DNA of 17,112 nucleotides from Temnopleurus reevesii (GCA_036244855.1 BQKZ01001465.1:49071-66182), one strand, 5' to 3'; counted from the stretch's first letter, positions 1 through 8,042 are shown. Notes: generated by a model not told the origin, from the letters alone. Translations and numbers: made by a program.

Positions 1-1046
1 CCAAGAATATATAATCATTGTGAACACAACGATGTTTTTAAGATAAATCCATACCAGTATTAAGATATTTAAAAATAGTTATGATGAGTTGTATGTGAAG
101 TGCATTTTTCTTCAAATTCTAATTATAGTTCTATCAAGAACGCTTATATTGGAGAAAAACAAAATGGGGAACCACAGGTATTGCTGGCTAGCAGACAACA
201 TTTTGTCTCAGGAAATATTTATTTATCCCCCAATTCTTCGCTTTATATCATGTTTATTATTATATTCCAATAAAAAGTTAAATTATTCTTGGGGTTTAAA
301 TCCCCTTTAATAGTGGTGATCCCACACTTCTTGAAAAAAAAATAACAGCATTCCATGACAGCGTCAGTTCCTTTGTCTGTTGAATAAACATTCCTCGTGT
401 AAAAGCTTTTAGCTTACAGATGCCCAACAATAGATTAATGATAAAATACGACGCATTCTCTTTTTTTTTCTTTTTGTGAAGCAAATGACAAGGGCTGATA
501 TATGCAAGCAATGGCAACGAAATTTTGATCCCGCTCGTCTGATCCCCAAAACCTTATTTTCAGTCGGCCACCACCCCTTCGCCAATAGGACGAGGGAAGA
601 ATGAAATCTACATAAAGAACAATGGTTAATACGGTCCCATTTAGGGGCTGCTGCCAGCTCGCCCCCTCCTGGATTCCCGTTTGAATAGAATGAAACTTTC
701 CAGAACAAAAGAAAGTAGGGCTAAATTCCTCTTTTCTGGATTTCAAATTATGCTGTTTGAAGACAGCTTGTGCCGCAAAACACAAATTTAAAATTATAGA
801 CTATATAATCACGATAAAATGATTCACGAAATAGAAGATAACCCCCCCCCCTTTCTATTCATCATTATTTAAAAAAAAAACGATTTGTAAAAATGTATTT
901 TTGGATGACTAGCCATTGATACGGCTCGATCTTCCGTAATTTTTAGAATCGACAAAAAAAAGACCCCAACACACAAGGACCTTTGAATGAAATTGTAATA
1001 GCGAGAAGCTTATGGAAGAATTGTAATGCAATATTGCACACTTAAC
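1..1046. other. Unrecognised AT-rich DNA
   Basis: I see no gene, repeat copy or RNA in this stretch. Short open frames on both strands overlap each other and show no motif, hydrophobic pattern or family resemblance. The only simple-sequence feature is a run of ten C at 842-851. It may be intergenic or intronic. Confidence 0.5.
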
Positions 1047-1077
1047 GGCCCGTATTCCGATAGCGAGGTTTTGTTAT
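1047..1077 (+). mobile_element. Truncated end of foldback element (family of 3607-3918)
   Basis: The first 24 bases, beginning GGCCCGTATTCCGATAGC and ending GAGGTT, match exactly the left terminus of the complete foldback element at 3607. The match then fails just before the N at 1078, so only the terminus survives. This is either a truncated copy or a complete copy lost in an assembly gap. Confidence 0.7.
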
Positions 1078-1078
1078 N
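1078..1078. other. Ambiguous base / probable contig join
   Basis: A single N separates a broken foldback-element end on the left from a LINE reverse-transcriptase fragment on the right. The RT reading frame stops here, just where the next conserved residues (an NYRPI-like motif) would be expected. This suggests missing sequence rather than one uncalled base. Confidence 0.6.
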
Positions 1079-1370
1079 AATTTGACGGATCAGTAGCGTC
1101 ACCACTTTTAAAGATGGGTGTAACTCGAGCTTTCTTCCATACATCTGGAATTTTCCCAGTGCTCAAAGAAGTATTGATGATGTGAGTCAAGGGAACAATA
1201 ATATAATCCAAAGCTTCTTTGATTACGACTGCTGGAATCTGATATAAACCAGTGGCCTTATTGCTGGCTATTTCATTAATACGTTTTCTTACAATTTGAG
1301 TTGAAATCGTATTAAGTTTAAAGGTAGACTGTGCTCTTTTTAAGTACTGATCCGGATTATCGTAAGCGTT
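1079..1370 (-). pseudogene. Non-LTR retrotransposon reverse transcriptase fragment
   Basis: The minus strand reads open for about 97 codons and gives the N-terminal part of a LINE-type reverse transcriptase. Recognisable blocks, in order, are NAYDNPDQYLKRAQSTF, then IASNKATGLYQIPAVV, which matches the KATGxDxIPA block that opens non-LTR RT domains, then NTSLSTGKIPDVWKKARV directly followed by TPIFKSGD, the usual SLxxGxxPxxWKxAxVxPIFKxG block. The fragment ends at the N before the NYRPI-like block and the catalytic YxDD region, so it cannot encode an active enzyme. An intact enzyme would copy the element's own RNA into chromosomal DNA at a nick. The frame is clean, so decay is modest. On the minus strand it lies immediately downstream of a LINE C-terminal region that should come after it. 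The clade is not assigned. Confidence 0.85.
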
Positions 1371-2220
1371 TTAAAACTCCACTAGTTTATTTATTATTGA
1401 CTTGATGAATTTACCGAAATGGGCAATTAAGTTATCATTATCGAGTTTCATAATTTTAATAAACGTTTCTTTTTTGGGTAAGGTTTTAGAAATTCTTGCA
1501 ATTGTCGCTAATGTTTTCAAACAAGGTAATTCTTTCCTTTGTATATCTTGAGCATTCTAGAATTAAATGGATTTCGTCACCGACCTTTCCCATTTCACAT
1601 TCATTACAAAATCGTAAATCTGGGGGGGGGGGGGGGGGGGGTGTTGAGGGGCGTTGATGTCTTCCAGTTTCTATTTCAAGGTTATGTGAACTGATACGTA
1701 GTCGGCATATGTTTTTTCTTACGTTGTGGTGTTTGGAAAATAAATATTTTTCTGTTTCAATATTTCTTTGAATACATATGTCCTTAACTTGTTTTGCTCA
1801 TTTCCGTATAAACAGTCACTATACAAACCCATTGAAAATTGGCTGTTATAATCTTCTATTAGCTTTTCTTCCACCTCTTCTCCAACTATCTTATCACTGC
1901 ATGTTATTTCATCTAAATCTAAACATCAATTGTTATCGTCTACAAATGTCTTCGTTTGTTGAGACATTTGTTGTAAGTTTGCTAGCCAGCAGATAGAGTT
2001 GTTTTCGGTCATCTTCTTATTTTCTTGGAAGGCGTGATATAATATTGAATTGTTATCTATTTTTCTCATGCGTGCATAATATTTCCCACATTTCGGCAAA
2101 ATTTTGTTATCAGCGGGTATGCCCCTACTTCGGCTAGGATATGACAACAAATGTTCGGCTGCCCAAGAATGCCATTTTTGAAAAATAGTGTAGTCGGTCA
2201 AAAAAGTTTCTATTAATTCA
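1371..2220 (-). pseudogene. Degenerate 3' coding end of a LINE ORF (Cys-rich C-terminus)
   Basis: Read on the minus strand, this is the region after the RT domain of a non-LTR retrotransposon ORF, broken by at least one stop and two frameshifts. From about 2216 to 1926 one frame contains KYYARMRKIDNNSILYHAFQ. After a stop, 1916-1747 gives DYNSQFSMGLYSD and NKLRTYVFKEIL. After a frameshift, 1720-1490 gives CRLRISSHNLEIETGRH, a seven-proline run, RFCNECE, VGDEIHLILECSRYT and LFENISD. This spaced Cys-x2-Cys with a later His and Cys is a pattern I associate with the C-terminus of such LINE proteins. After another frameshift, 1487-1371 gives ETFIKIMKLDNDN and GKFIKSIINKLVEF, then a stop. The G20 run at 1622-1641 encodes the polyproline and stays in frame. 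The element is certainly inactive. The upstream boundary near 2220 is approximate. Confidence 0.72.
1622..1641 (+). repeat. Poly(G) tract, 20 bases
   Basis: An uninterrupted run of 20 G lies inside the LINE C-terminal region, where the minus strand reads seven proline codons without breaking frame. It may be a slippage expansion of a short C-rich codon run. Homopolymer length in draft assemblies is unreliable. Confidence 0.9.
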
Positions 2221-2475
2221 TTTTTAATTACATTTTGTATGGAAACTTAGGGCGAATTTTTCATCCTCTATCTCGCCATGATAATAGAAATTCGCGAAAT
2301 CAAATCATTTGTTAGAAACATAATGACTATTGCTATCCGCAGGAATGTAATGGCTTTGGGGACTACATATTCCAATAAACTATTCTGAATGCTTCTTTAA
2401 TACTATATCGATGATTCATTTCAATTTTCAATGTGAAGGAAAAGTAAAAGTAGAAAAAGAGAAATATAGTGATAG
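2221..2475. other. No gene recognised; possible LINE flank
   Basis: The LINE frame upstream of 2220 on the minus strand is interrupted by stops and I cannot recognise it. The remainder shows no repeat shared with the rest of the window, apart from a weak resemblance of 2410-2445 to 3455-3475, just upstream of the second copy of the 2560-2861 repeat. Confidence 0.4.
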
Positions 2476-2500
2476 AGAGAGAAAGAGAAAGAGGGGAATG

Positions 2501-2555
<55 letters not shown>

Positions 2556-2556
2556 G
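2476..2556 (+). repeat. (GA)n microsatellite / purine tract
   Basis: A pure GA dinucleotide run spans about 2504-2542, flanked by imperfect GA/GAAA purine sequence. It lies just left of one copy of a ~300-bp duplicated segment. The homologous position left of the second copy (about 3465-3490) is only a short AAGGGGGAAAA purine stretch, so the expansion is specific to this copy. Confidence 0.95.
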
Positions 2557-2559
2557 AAT

Positions 2560-2861
2560 TCCGGTCGGGTCCATTTTAAAGGATCGGTTGGTGGAGAGCC
2601 ACCAAGCTACTTTTTCTTGCCGTATTGCCATCCATGATGAATCTTCATGATCTAGATATTTACACTTTGTGTTTACACTCTTAAAAATGGGGCTCCTATT
2701 GTTCAACATTGACTTTGTTTGAAATTATTTTGACTGCCAGATTCTAAATGTTACCTATGGTTAATATTGTACGTAACTAAGCTGTGAAAATATTAGGCTT
2801 AACAACCAACAATTGGTGCTTAAAACAGTAAAATGGTAAGATATTACCTACATATGCACAC
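2560..2861 (+). repeat. Duplicated ~300-bp repeat, copy A (uninterrupted)
   Basis: This segment is repeated at 3492-4097 in the same orientation and at high identity. Shared landmarks include GGAGRGCCACCAA, TTGCCATCCAT, TGTTTACACTCTTAAAAATG, CAACATTGACTTTGTTT and TAATATTGTACGTAACTAAG. Copy A has CACTTTGTGTT at about 2669-2679, where copy B carries a 312-bp insertion, so copy A shows the empty site. Its right end is next to a SINE. No coding frame is recognisable. It could be a dispersed repeat of unknown class or a local duplication. Confidence 0.85.
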
Positions 2862-2962
2862 TTTGGTGTAGTGGTCGTGACTCTCGCCTTTCAACTAGAG
2901 GGTCGTAGGTTCAAATCCTACCCATGGCGTCAATTTCCTTCAGCAAGAAATTCATCCACATT
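2862..2962 (+). mobile_element. tRNA-derived SINE, 5' head only
   Basis: The segment starts with a canonical Pol III A box, TGGTGTAGTGG at 2864-2874, and has a B box GGTTCAAATCC at 2908-2918 inside a T-arm-like stem. Between them, GCCTTTCAA resembles the anticodon loop of tRNA-Glu (TTC), so I infer a tRNA-Glu-like head. The sequence after the B box (ATGGCGTCAATTTCCTTCAG) matches the second SINE at 13736, proving a shared family. The copy is cut by the N at 2963 and its body and tail are missing. It abuts the right end of repeat copy A. The homologous site in copy B (about 4093) lacks it. Confidence 0.82.
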
Positions 2963-2963
2963 N
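2963..2963. other. Ambiguous base / probable contig join
   Basis: A single N interrupts the SINE exactly where its sequence stops matching the longer copy at 13736-14065. The sequence to the right is unrelated to the SINE body. Confidence 0.6.
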
Positions 2964-3491
2964 ACAAATCATGAATATGTATAAAAGTAGACAGGTCATT
3001 GTAATTAAGATTATCTTATCACTATTCATTTACTTGATCATTTTGTACCAGAAAGGAAACTTGTCAAGAGAGTTATGTTGAACGGTGCTTATTGTCGAGA
3101 TTATACGGTAGGTCGAATTAAGTTCCTATTTTTTCATTATAGTTTCGACCACATTTTATATGAAATGTTAGAGCGAAATTTGCAGCCAATAGTCCGCAAG
3201 TAGGTCAGAGACTTTGCCCAAGTTGCCAACCGCACGGATTTGAATTAGCTGCAGAGATTGTGATATCATTGGTAATTTAAAAATTAAAAAAATTGTTAAC
3301 GTTTTTCTAAAATGTTCAGTTTGTTAATTTGATTTTCTTCATTCATTGAGACCACGATAATTCCAGGGGTTGGTTCTCCTATTTAAAAGGGATGTTTTTT
3401 ACCATTTAAAAACATATATTATGCACATAAATTTATGAACACCTATTATAGTGATTTTAGATGTGAACGAAAGGGGGAAAAGGGAACAAAA
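2964..3491. other. No gene or repeat recognised
   Basis: AT-rich spacer between the broken SINE and repeat copy B. I find no long frame, tRNA or duplication partner elsewhere in the window. Confidence 0.45.
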
Positions 3492-3603
3492 TCAGGTTGG
3501 GTTCATTTCTGAGTGTCGATCGGTGGAGGGCCACCAAACAACATTTTTTTTGCCATATTGCCATCCATAATGAACCTTCATGATCTATATACACATAATA
3601 CAC

Positions 3604-3921
3604 TTTGGCCCGTATTCCGATAGCGAGGTTTAAGTTAACCCTGGTCTAAATCTGTGGTTTAAATATGGGTAGCAAAAAGTGTCAAAACTTTATTTATAAT
3701 GAATAATTATTATGTTAACTGCTCTCTTTTCCCATGCTCTAATAATGTACAAAACTATTGAAGTTTTTATTCCGAGACAGTTTTAAATACTATGAGTGTC
3801 AAATGTGCTGGTAAATTACACTTCGACTGTTATAGATTCAAGCTCCTTTTGGCATCCCATATTTAAACCACATATTTAGACCAGGATTAACTTAAACCTG
3901 GCTATCGGGATACGGGCCTTT
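3604..3921. other. Target-site duplication TTT flanking the insertion
   Basis: The element is bordered by TTT at 3604-3606 and TTT at 3919-3921, whereas the empty site in copy A has one TTT (CACTTTGTG). This supports a 3-bp target-site duplication. Because the element starts with G, a 4-bp TTTG duplication with asymmetric ends is a possible alternative reading. Confidence 0.7.
3607..3918. mobile_element. Complete 312-bp foldback MITE with ~63-bp inverted termini
   Basis: The left end GGCCCGTATTCCGATAGC and the right end, which reads GGCCCGTATCCCGATAGC on the minus strand, begin near-identical inverted repeats of about 63 bp (3607-3669 and 3856-3918) with four mismatches. Weaker symmetry continues for another 12 bases. 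The ~185-bp interior has no coding capacity, so this is a non-autonomous DNA transposon. A 3-bp target duplication and GGC-type termini fit PIF/Harbinger-like or CACTA-like superfamilies. Harbinger elements usually prefer TWA, so TTT would be atypical and the assignment is tentative. A truncated relative lies at 1047. Confidence 0.88.
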
Positions 3922-4097
3922 GTGTTTACACTCTTAAAAATGGGGCTCCTATTATTCAACATTGACTTTGTTTAAAATTATTTTGACTGCCAGATTCTAA
4001 ATATTACCTATGGTTAATATTGTACGTAACTAAGCTGTGAAAATATTCGGCTTAAAAATCAACAACAGTTAAATGGTAAGTACATATAGGCACACTG

Positions 4098-4249
4098 TGC
4101 AGTAATAAAGCGACAATGAACGCTTGAGTCAATTTTCATAGGTGTCTTGATAATCCCTGTGTAATTTCCTTTTTTATATTCTTTATTGGTTTTTTTTTCA
4201 TCAATCTGAATGTAATAATATAGGCCACACATCTTGATTTGAGAGTTTT
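4098..4249. other. No feature recognised
   Basis: AT-rich spacer after repeat copy B. No coding frame or repeat partner is seen. Confidence 0.4.
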
Positions 4250-4320
4250 TTTTAGTTAATAACTCGAAATCATGTTTAGTTGGGNTTTTAGTTAATAACT
4301 CGAAATCATGTTTAGTTGGG
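4250..4320 (+). repeat. Perfect 35-bp direct repeat around an N
   Basis: The 35 bases at 4250-4284 are repeated without mismatch at 4286-4320, separated only by the N at 4285. The simplest reading is two contig ends that overlap by 35 bp and were joined without merging. The true genome probably contains one copy. Confidence 0.85.
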
Positions 4321-5045
4321 TTTTTTTTTTAACCATTTAAAAGAATCCTTTAATTAAAGCCATTTTTCGAATATTCCAAATGCGGGATAAATTGCACCTT
4401 TTTTCTAAGAGTATTAAGATTTATGAAACCACCATGGGAAGCTTTGCTTGTATAGAACAAACAAATTTAACCCCGAGGACATCAAAATCCCGAATTATTT
4501 CTTGAAAAAGTAACTTTCCTGAAAATAAATTGCATATAAACATGCTTGGTGAAACTTATATCAAGAAAATGTTACATAAGTAAAATAGCTCTGGGCGGAT
4601 TCTATGTTATGAAAAACGACGCACATGTTTATTTTGAGAATGCTATTGGATCAGATAAAATGGATTTTCGTTTACATTCCGAATGTTGTTGTCATGGGAA
4701 TAGATATGACTCTAATCTCACAAACTTTTGTTAAAGATGGTTTTGAAATTGAATTGTGATGACACAAATAGAGCAATTTTATGCATGCAGGACTATGTTT
4801 AGTTGCCCTCATTTTCGGACACAAATCTGTTAAAAGTATACAAATCCAATTTGACAACTAAATTTCACACTTCAATTTTATCCTCATTCTATTTTGATAA
4901 TACCTTTCTCCATGTATAAAGCCAATACTGTATTTTCTATGGATATGATGAATACAAAGTCAGTTAGAGTCTGTCCAGAAGTGTCAGGAAATGTTCATAT
5001 CTACGGTAGATCACAGCACAGAAGAAATAGAAAAAATGATTTAAA
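4321..5045. other. No gene recognised
   Basis: AT-rich sequence beginning with a T run. Short frames on both strands, near 4546-4734 and 4672-4857, overlap antiparallel and have no recognisable motif. The frame beginning at 4894 runs straight into the microsatellite. I cannot support a gene here. Confidence 0.45.
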
Positions 5046-5195
5046 AAATAATTATAGTAATAATGATAATAGTAATGATAATGAATATTGTAATGCTAAT
5101 AATTATGATATTAACAACAATAATGATAATAATATTAATAACGATAATAGTGATATTAATAATAATAACAATAATGATAACTATAATTATAATTA

Positions 5196-5196
<1 letters not shown>
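5046..5196 (+). repeat. Imperfect AAT/GATAAT simple-sequence tract
   Basis: About 150 bases built almost entirely from AAT, GATAAT, AACAAT and TATAAT words. It runs directly into the AAG tract to the right, so this is a compound microsatellite. A similar but shorter tract occurs at 8432-8501. Confidence 0.9.
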
Positions 5197-5240
<44 letters not shown>

Positions 5241-5375
5241 GAAGAAGCAGAAGAAGAAGAACGAGAAGAAGGAGAAGAAGAAGAAGAAGAAGAAGAAGAA
5301 GAAGGAGAAGGAGAAGGAGTAGAAGAAGAAGAAGTAGAAGAAGAAGAAGAAGAAGTAGAAGAGAGAAGAAAAAGA
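5197..5375 (+). repeat. (AAG)n microsatellite
   Basis: About 180 bases of AAG with scattered GAG, TAG, CAG and ACG variants. The plus strand is pure purine apart from isolated bases. The apparent Lys- and Arg-rich open frames through it are artefacts of the triplet repeat. Long purine/pyrimidine tracts of this kind can form triplex DNA, which is inference here. Confidence 0.95.
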
Positions 5376-5510
5376 GATACTTATGTACAATAAACTCCCA
5401 TCTTATTCTGTGTCAGGGCTGCTTTAAGTCTCGGGCTTTTCAAAATATACAATTTCAAATGAAGTCATGATTATTTTCCTCTGAAACCGATATGGAGCCA
5501 TTACAAATGC

Positions 5511-5663
5511 CGTTGACCGCTAAAGCCCCGGTCACATAGGACCCCGGAAGCAATACGATTCACCCCGACTCGTTGTTAATTCACAGTTAACTGCCTCAGA
5601 ACAACGAGTCGGGGTGAATCGTGTTGCTTCCGGGGTCTATGTGACCGAGGCTACACGTTGACC
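5511..5663. mobile_element. Hairpin MITE, copy 1, with possible 8-bp target duplication
   Basis: Arms of about 54 bp at 5524-5577 and 5600-5652 are near-perfect reverse complements, starting AGCCCCGGTCACATAGGACC and with a short loop containing CAGTTAACTG. The direct repeat CGTTGACC lies at 5511-5518 and 5656-5663, which would be an 8-bp target duplication as in hAT transposons. However, the right copy is also part of a local hairpin (CACGTTGACCAACGTG), so this is tentative. There is no coding capacity. It recurs at 7900-8042 by duplication and at 12641 as a diverged relative. Confidence 0.82.
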
Positions 5664-6548
5664 AACGTGGAGTCGTTTCGCGCCAAATTGATTGATTCTT
5701 TTAAGACACCAATTACTCACTGATTGAACCGACTGCAAAATTTGTATTCTCGATCAGTATGTGATGTCTTTTTTTTATAATTTTGCTCTGGTTGTTGGGA
5801 ATGTAGCACGTTTTCAAAATCTATCAAGTTGGAAAATATAGTCTAATTCATTAATTCTTATTTCGTTTTCGACCTTTTTTTCTTTCTGATTTTATTGAAT
5901 GATTAAATACTTTACCTTTTATTTGCCATGAATGTTAGCCGTCGGGCAATAATTGTCTTTAAAAAAAAAAGCGAATCGTATCCTTATAATTACATTGTAT
6001 TCGTTTTTGTCAGTGATTATTATAGTAAATTGTGACAGAAGTTCGGACGATTATAAAGCTGTTTCATATTCTGCATGAGTTACAACTAAATGTTGGAAAA
6101 GTTAAAGAAACATCTTTACCTTTTAAAAGTGTTTCAAAGTAAACACTTCTAGATGTTCTGTTAACGAGCGAATATATGCATATTCATTATGCATTATGCA
6201 ACACCTGCACAATATCTATGCAATAAAGTAGGACATATATTTTTCATTTTCACGACCCATTTTCATTATGCAAGAAGGGGTGACAGTTGTTTACTTCTTT
6301 TTCACTTTCTTCGAGTGTCATATTTATAATGTCAATATGAGTTTAATGTATTACAGCCACTTCCATGAGAACCGATGAGAAATACATGTTGCACATAGAA
6401 AACAAAATAATGGATGATTCACGAGTCGTTGGTGCACTATCAAAAATTTATGATAATCTTGATGAATGGCAGCACTAATTAACTATTTTTTTTTTTATTG
6501 ATATTGGTTTTCCGATTATAATTAAATACGATTTCCTTGAATTGTGTA
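5664..6548. other. Duplication unit 1 interior; no gene recognised
   Basis: AT-rich sequence partly alignable to 8043-8600. About 330 bp near 5990-6345 has no counterpart in unit 2. The segment around TACATGTTGCAC (6384-6395) resumes the match to 8398-8409. I see no coding frame or RNA gene. Confidence 0.5.
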
Positions 6549-6740
6549 CTCTCTAAAATCATTGGATTGAAAATCAATCTAATTGATTATAGTTAGGGAC
6601 CAATCCAAAACTGGATTGAAAATTCAAATCGAATAAGATTGAATACTAATACAATTCGATTCAGAATATTAATCCAATTTGGATTAGTTCCTTTCTAACA
6701 ATCGGTTACATTGACTTTTCAATCATAGGAATTTAGAGAA
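6549..6740. mobile_element. ~190-bp inverted-repeat element
   Basis: The left half, from CTCTCTAAA through TGGATTGAAAATCAATCT to GTTAGGGACCAATCC, is mirrored on the right by GGATTAGTTCC, CTAAC, GACTTTTCAATCATAG and TTTAGAGAA. Both halves fold into imperfect arms of roughly 85-95 bp. There is no coding frame. Unit 2 lacks it: its sequence passes from TTAATTTTGTAT to TGAATATAGGTAAG at about 8572-8602. This suggests an insertion into unit 1 after the duplication, or a polymorphic insertion. No clear target duplication was found. Confidence 0.65.
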
Positions 6741-7639
6741 AATGAATATAAAATAATAGGTAAGTCTCATGCCCCCAATTTTTCTTTTGAAGAATGTCAT
6801 ATATAATTATTATCCCTGCACGACTCCGCCTAAATCTACGTCTTCAAATATAAATCAATAATAATGTGTTTACAAATTTCTACTAGATTAGTACATGTAA
6901 AGATGGCAATGACGTACACTTCATATCCCCCTCAAGGAATAAATTATCACCGTACCCATTTTTCTTCAAAGAATCATAAATATAGATTTTATTCTTTCTT
7001 TTAATGCATTCAACAGCTATGTCAATCATCTGTCATTTCAAGACTAAAAACAGATGTCCTTTGCTTGGAATAATTTTATATGCGTATCACTTTTTTCCCT
7101 GGTAAATCCCACTACGCGATATCCCCGTCATATGTTTCATGAATAATTGATGTTAAGAAAACCACGAGATGCTATGTAGTCTGGGGAGATATTGTTGGGG
7201 AATTTATTTCGAGGGTATTTGACGTTTTCAAAGATAAAGTCGAACAAAGGGTAGGTCGTATTTGTATCGGTGAATACCGTAGTAAAAAGCGTTTTATATA
7301 GGAAAGTAGATGATCCCTATTTCATGCAATGCCCCCCAAAACACTATGAGTTATCTTTGCATCAGCATATAATCATTGAAAAAAAATCAGTGAAATTGAA
7401 ATTAACAAAAATTACGACTCACACATGATTCATATAGATTCATAGGGAGGAGTGTGATCTTTATATTTTTTAAATCATAACTTTTGCAAATCAAAATAAA
7501 AGAAAACATTTTGCTCTAAAATACCCCCCTTTTCTCCTAAATATGCGCATGAAATACTTTCTAATTGCAAAGAGAAAAAGGACAAATAAACTGCAATATA
7601 CATGTATACAGTATCATACTGTCACCTCGAGGAACTACA
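6741..7639. other. Conserved 5' flank of cassette 1
   Basis: Between the inverted-repeat element and the TATA box, this segment is alignable along most of its length to 8590-9543. Islands of near identity include TCAATCATCTGTCATTTCAA, AAACAGATGTCCTTTGCT, CGCGATATCCCCGTCATATG, GGGGAGATATTGTTGGGGAA and CCTAAATATGCGCATGAAAT. Similarity is lower near 7245-7330. No open frame is convincing. The islands may be shared regulatory sequence or simply reflect recent duplication. Confidence 0.55.
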
Positions 7640-7693
7640 TATAAAAAGGCGACAACTTGATCATCATTAATCAGTTTGTTATTAGATCGGACG
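7640..7693 (+). promoter_or_regulatory. Core promoter, cassette 1 (TATA + Inr + pause-button-like)
   Basis: TATAAAAAGG at 7640-7649 is followed by TCAGTT at 7671-7676. Its A (7673) lies 33 bp from the first T of the TATA box, the expected TATA-to-start spacing. TCGGACG at 7687-7693, about +15 to +21, fits the Drosophila pause-button consensus KCGRWCG, though nearer the start than usual. The same trio recurs at 9544 and 10100. The motifs are seen; promoter function is inference. Confidence 0.55.
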
Positions 7694-7809
7694 TTATCTT
7701 GTCACTGGGGTAATCACAACAAGACTCTCTCGTGTACAGTTTAATTTCAAAGTCTTATATTCTTCTTATTCCCATATTTTCATGAAATTCAGACCTCCAA
7801 ATAAGTCAT

Positions 7810-7837
7810 ATGATTCGTATGTATATTTTAATATCCA
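7810..7837 (+). CDS. Possible leader exon, cassette 1, cut by N
   Basis: The frame begins MIRMYILIS and is cut by the N at 7838 after nine codons. It aligns with the leader frames in cassettes 2 and 3 (9717 and 10282). Read in isolation it cannot be judged; only the three-way alignment makes it a candidate. An upstream ATG at 7783 opens a different frame (MKFRPPNKSYDS) shared with cassette 3, where it ends after 23 codons. Confidence 0.3.
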
Positions 7838-7838
7838 N
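7838..7838. other. Ambiguous base / probable contig join
   Basis: The N lies exactly between the broken right end of duplication unit 1 and the first base of unit 2. Sequence left of it matches 9738-9744 and sequence right of it matches 5450 onward. The junction therefore joins non-adjacent parts of the unit and is suspect. Confidence 0.75.
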
Positions 7839-7899
7839 CAATTTCAAATGAAGTCATGATTATTTTCCTCTGAAACCGATATGGAGCCATTACAAATGC

Positions 7900-8042
7900 C
7901 GTTGACCGCTAAAGCCCCGGTCACATAGGACCCTGGAAGCAATACGATTCACCCCGACTCTTTGTTAATTCACAGAACAACGAGTCGGGGTGAATCGTGT
8001 TGCTTCCGGGGTCCTATGTGACCGGGGCTTAACACGTTGACC
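7900..8042. mobile_element. Hairpin MITE, copy 2
   Basis: The same hairpin as at 5511-5663, carried within duplication unit 2. Arms start TAAAGCCCCGGTCACATAGG and end GGGGCTTAA. The loop is shorter than in copy 1, lacking the GTTAACTGCCTC segment. CGTTGACC flanks both sides at 7900-7907 and 8035-8042. The right terminus here (TTAAGCC on the minus strand) is better preserved than in copy 1. Confidence 0.82.

Larger units (their letters stand above)
3492..4097 (+). repeat. Duplicated ~300-bp repeat, copy B (split by insertion)
   Basis: Homologous to 2560-2861 with scattered substitutions. The left part is 3492-3606 and the right part resumes at 3919 with TTTGTGTTTACACTC. Without the inserted element at 3607-3918 it is about 295 bp, close to copy A. 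Copy B lacks the extra CAATTGGTGCTT-type bases near the right end of copy A and has no SINE at its right boundary. Confidence 0.85.
5450..7837 (+). repeat. Large direct duplication, unit 1
   Basis: This unit is collinear with 7839-9744. Its first ~250 bases, starting CAATTTCAAATGAAGTC, are nearly identical to the start of unit 2. Similarity then falls, with indels: unit 1 has about 330 bp around 5990-6345 absent from unit 2, and an inverted-repeat element at 6549-6740. It rises again over 6865-7470, where long stretches look over 90% identical. The right end carries the core promoter and a leader frame, cut off by the N at 7838. Either a tandem duplication or two unmerged alleles would explain it. 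Confidence 0.85.

Noticed and set aside
409..785. Two overlapping minus-strand frames of 99 and 116 codons
   Set aside because: They overlap in different frames, lack any recognisable motif, and run through a poly-A/T stretch. Frames of this length are expected by chance in 17 kb.
1778..1996. 72-codon plus-strand frame
   Set aside because: It is antisense to the LINE C-terminal coding region, which has far stronger family resemblance on the minus strand.
2411..2709. Frames rich in Glu/Arg (plus) and Ser/Leu (minus)
   Set aside because: These are translations of the GA microsatellite and the start of repeat copy A. The second copy of that repeat does not keep the frame.
2862..2935. Functional tRNA-Glu gene
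   Set aside because: Although A and B boxes and a TTC-like loop are present, the acceptor and anticodon stems do not pair and the downstream sequence is shared with a SINE elsewhere in the window.
5063..5470. Long frames rich in Arg, Lys or Phe through the AAG tract
   Set aside because: They exist in several frames on both strands only because the triplet repeat lacks stops. There is no non-repeat domain at either end.
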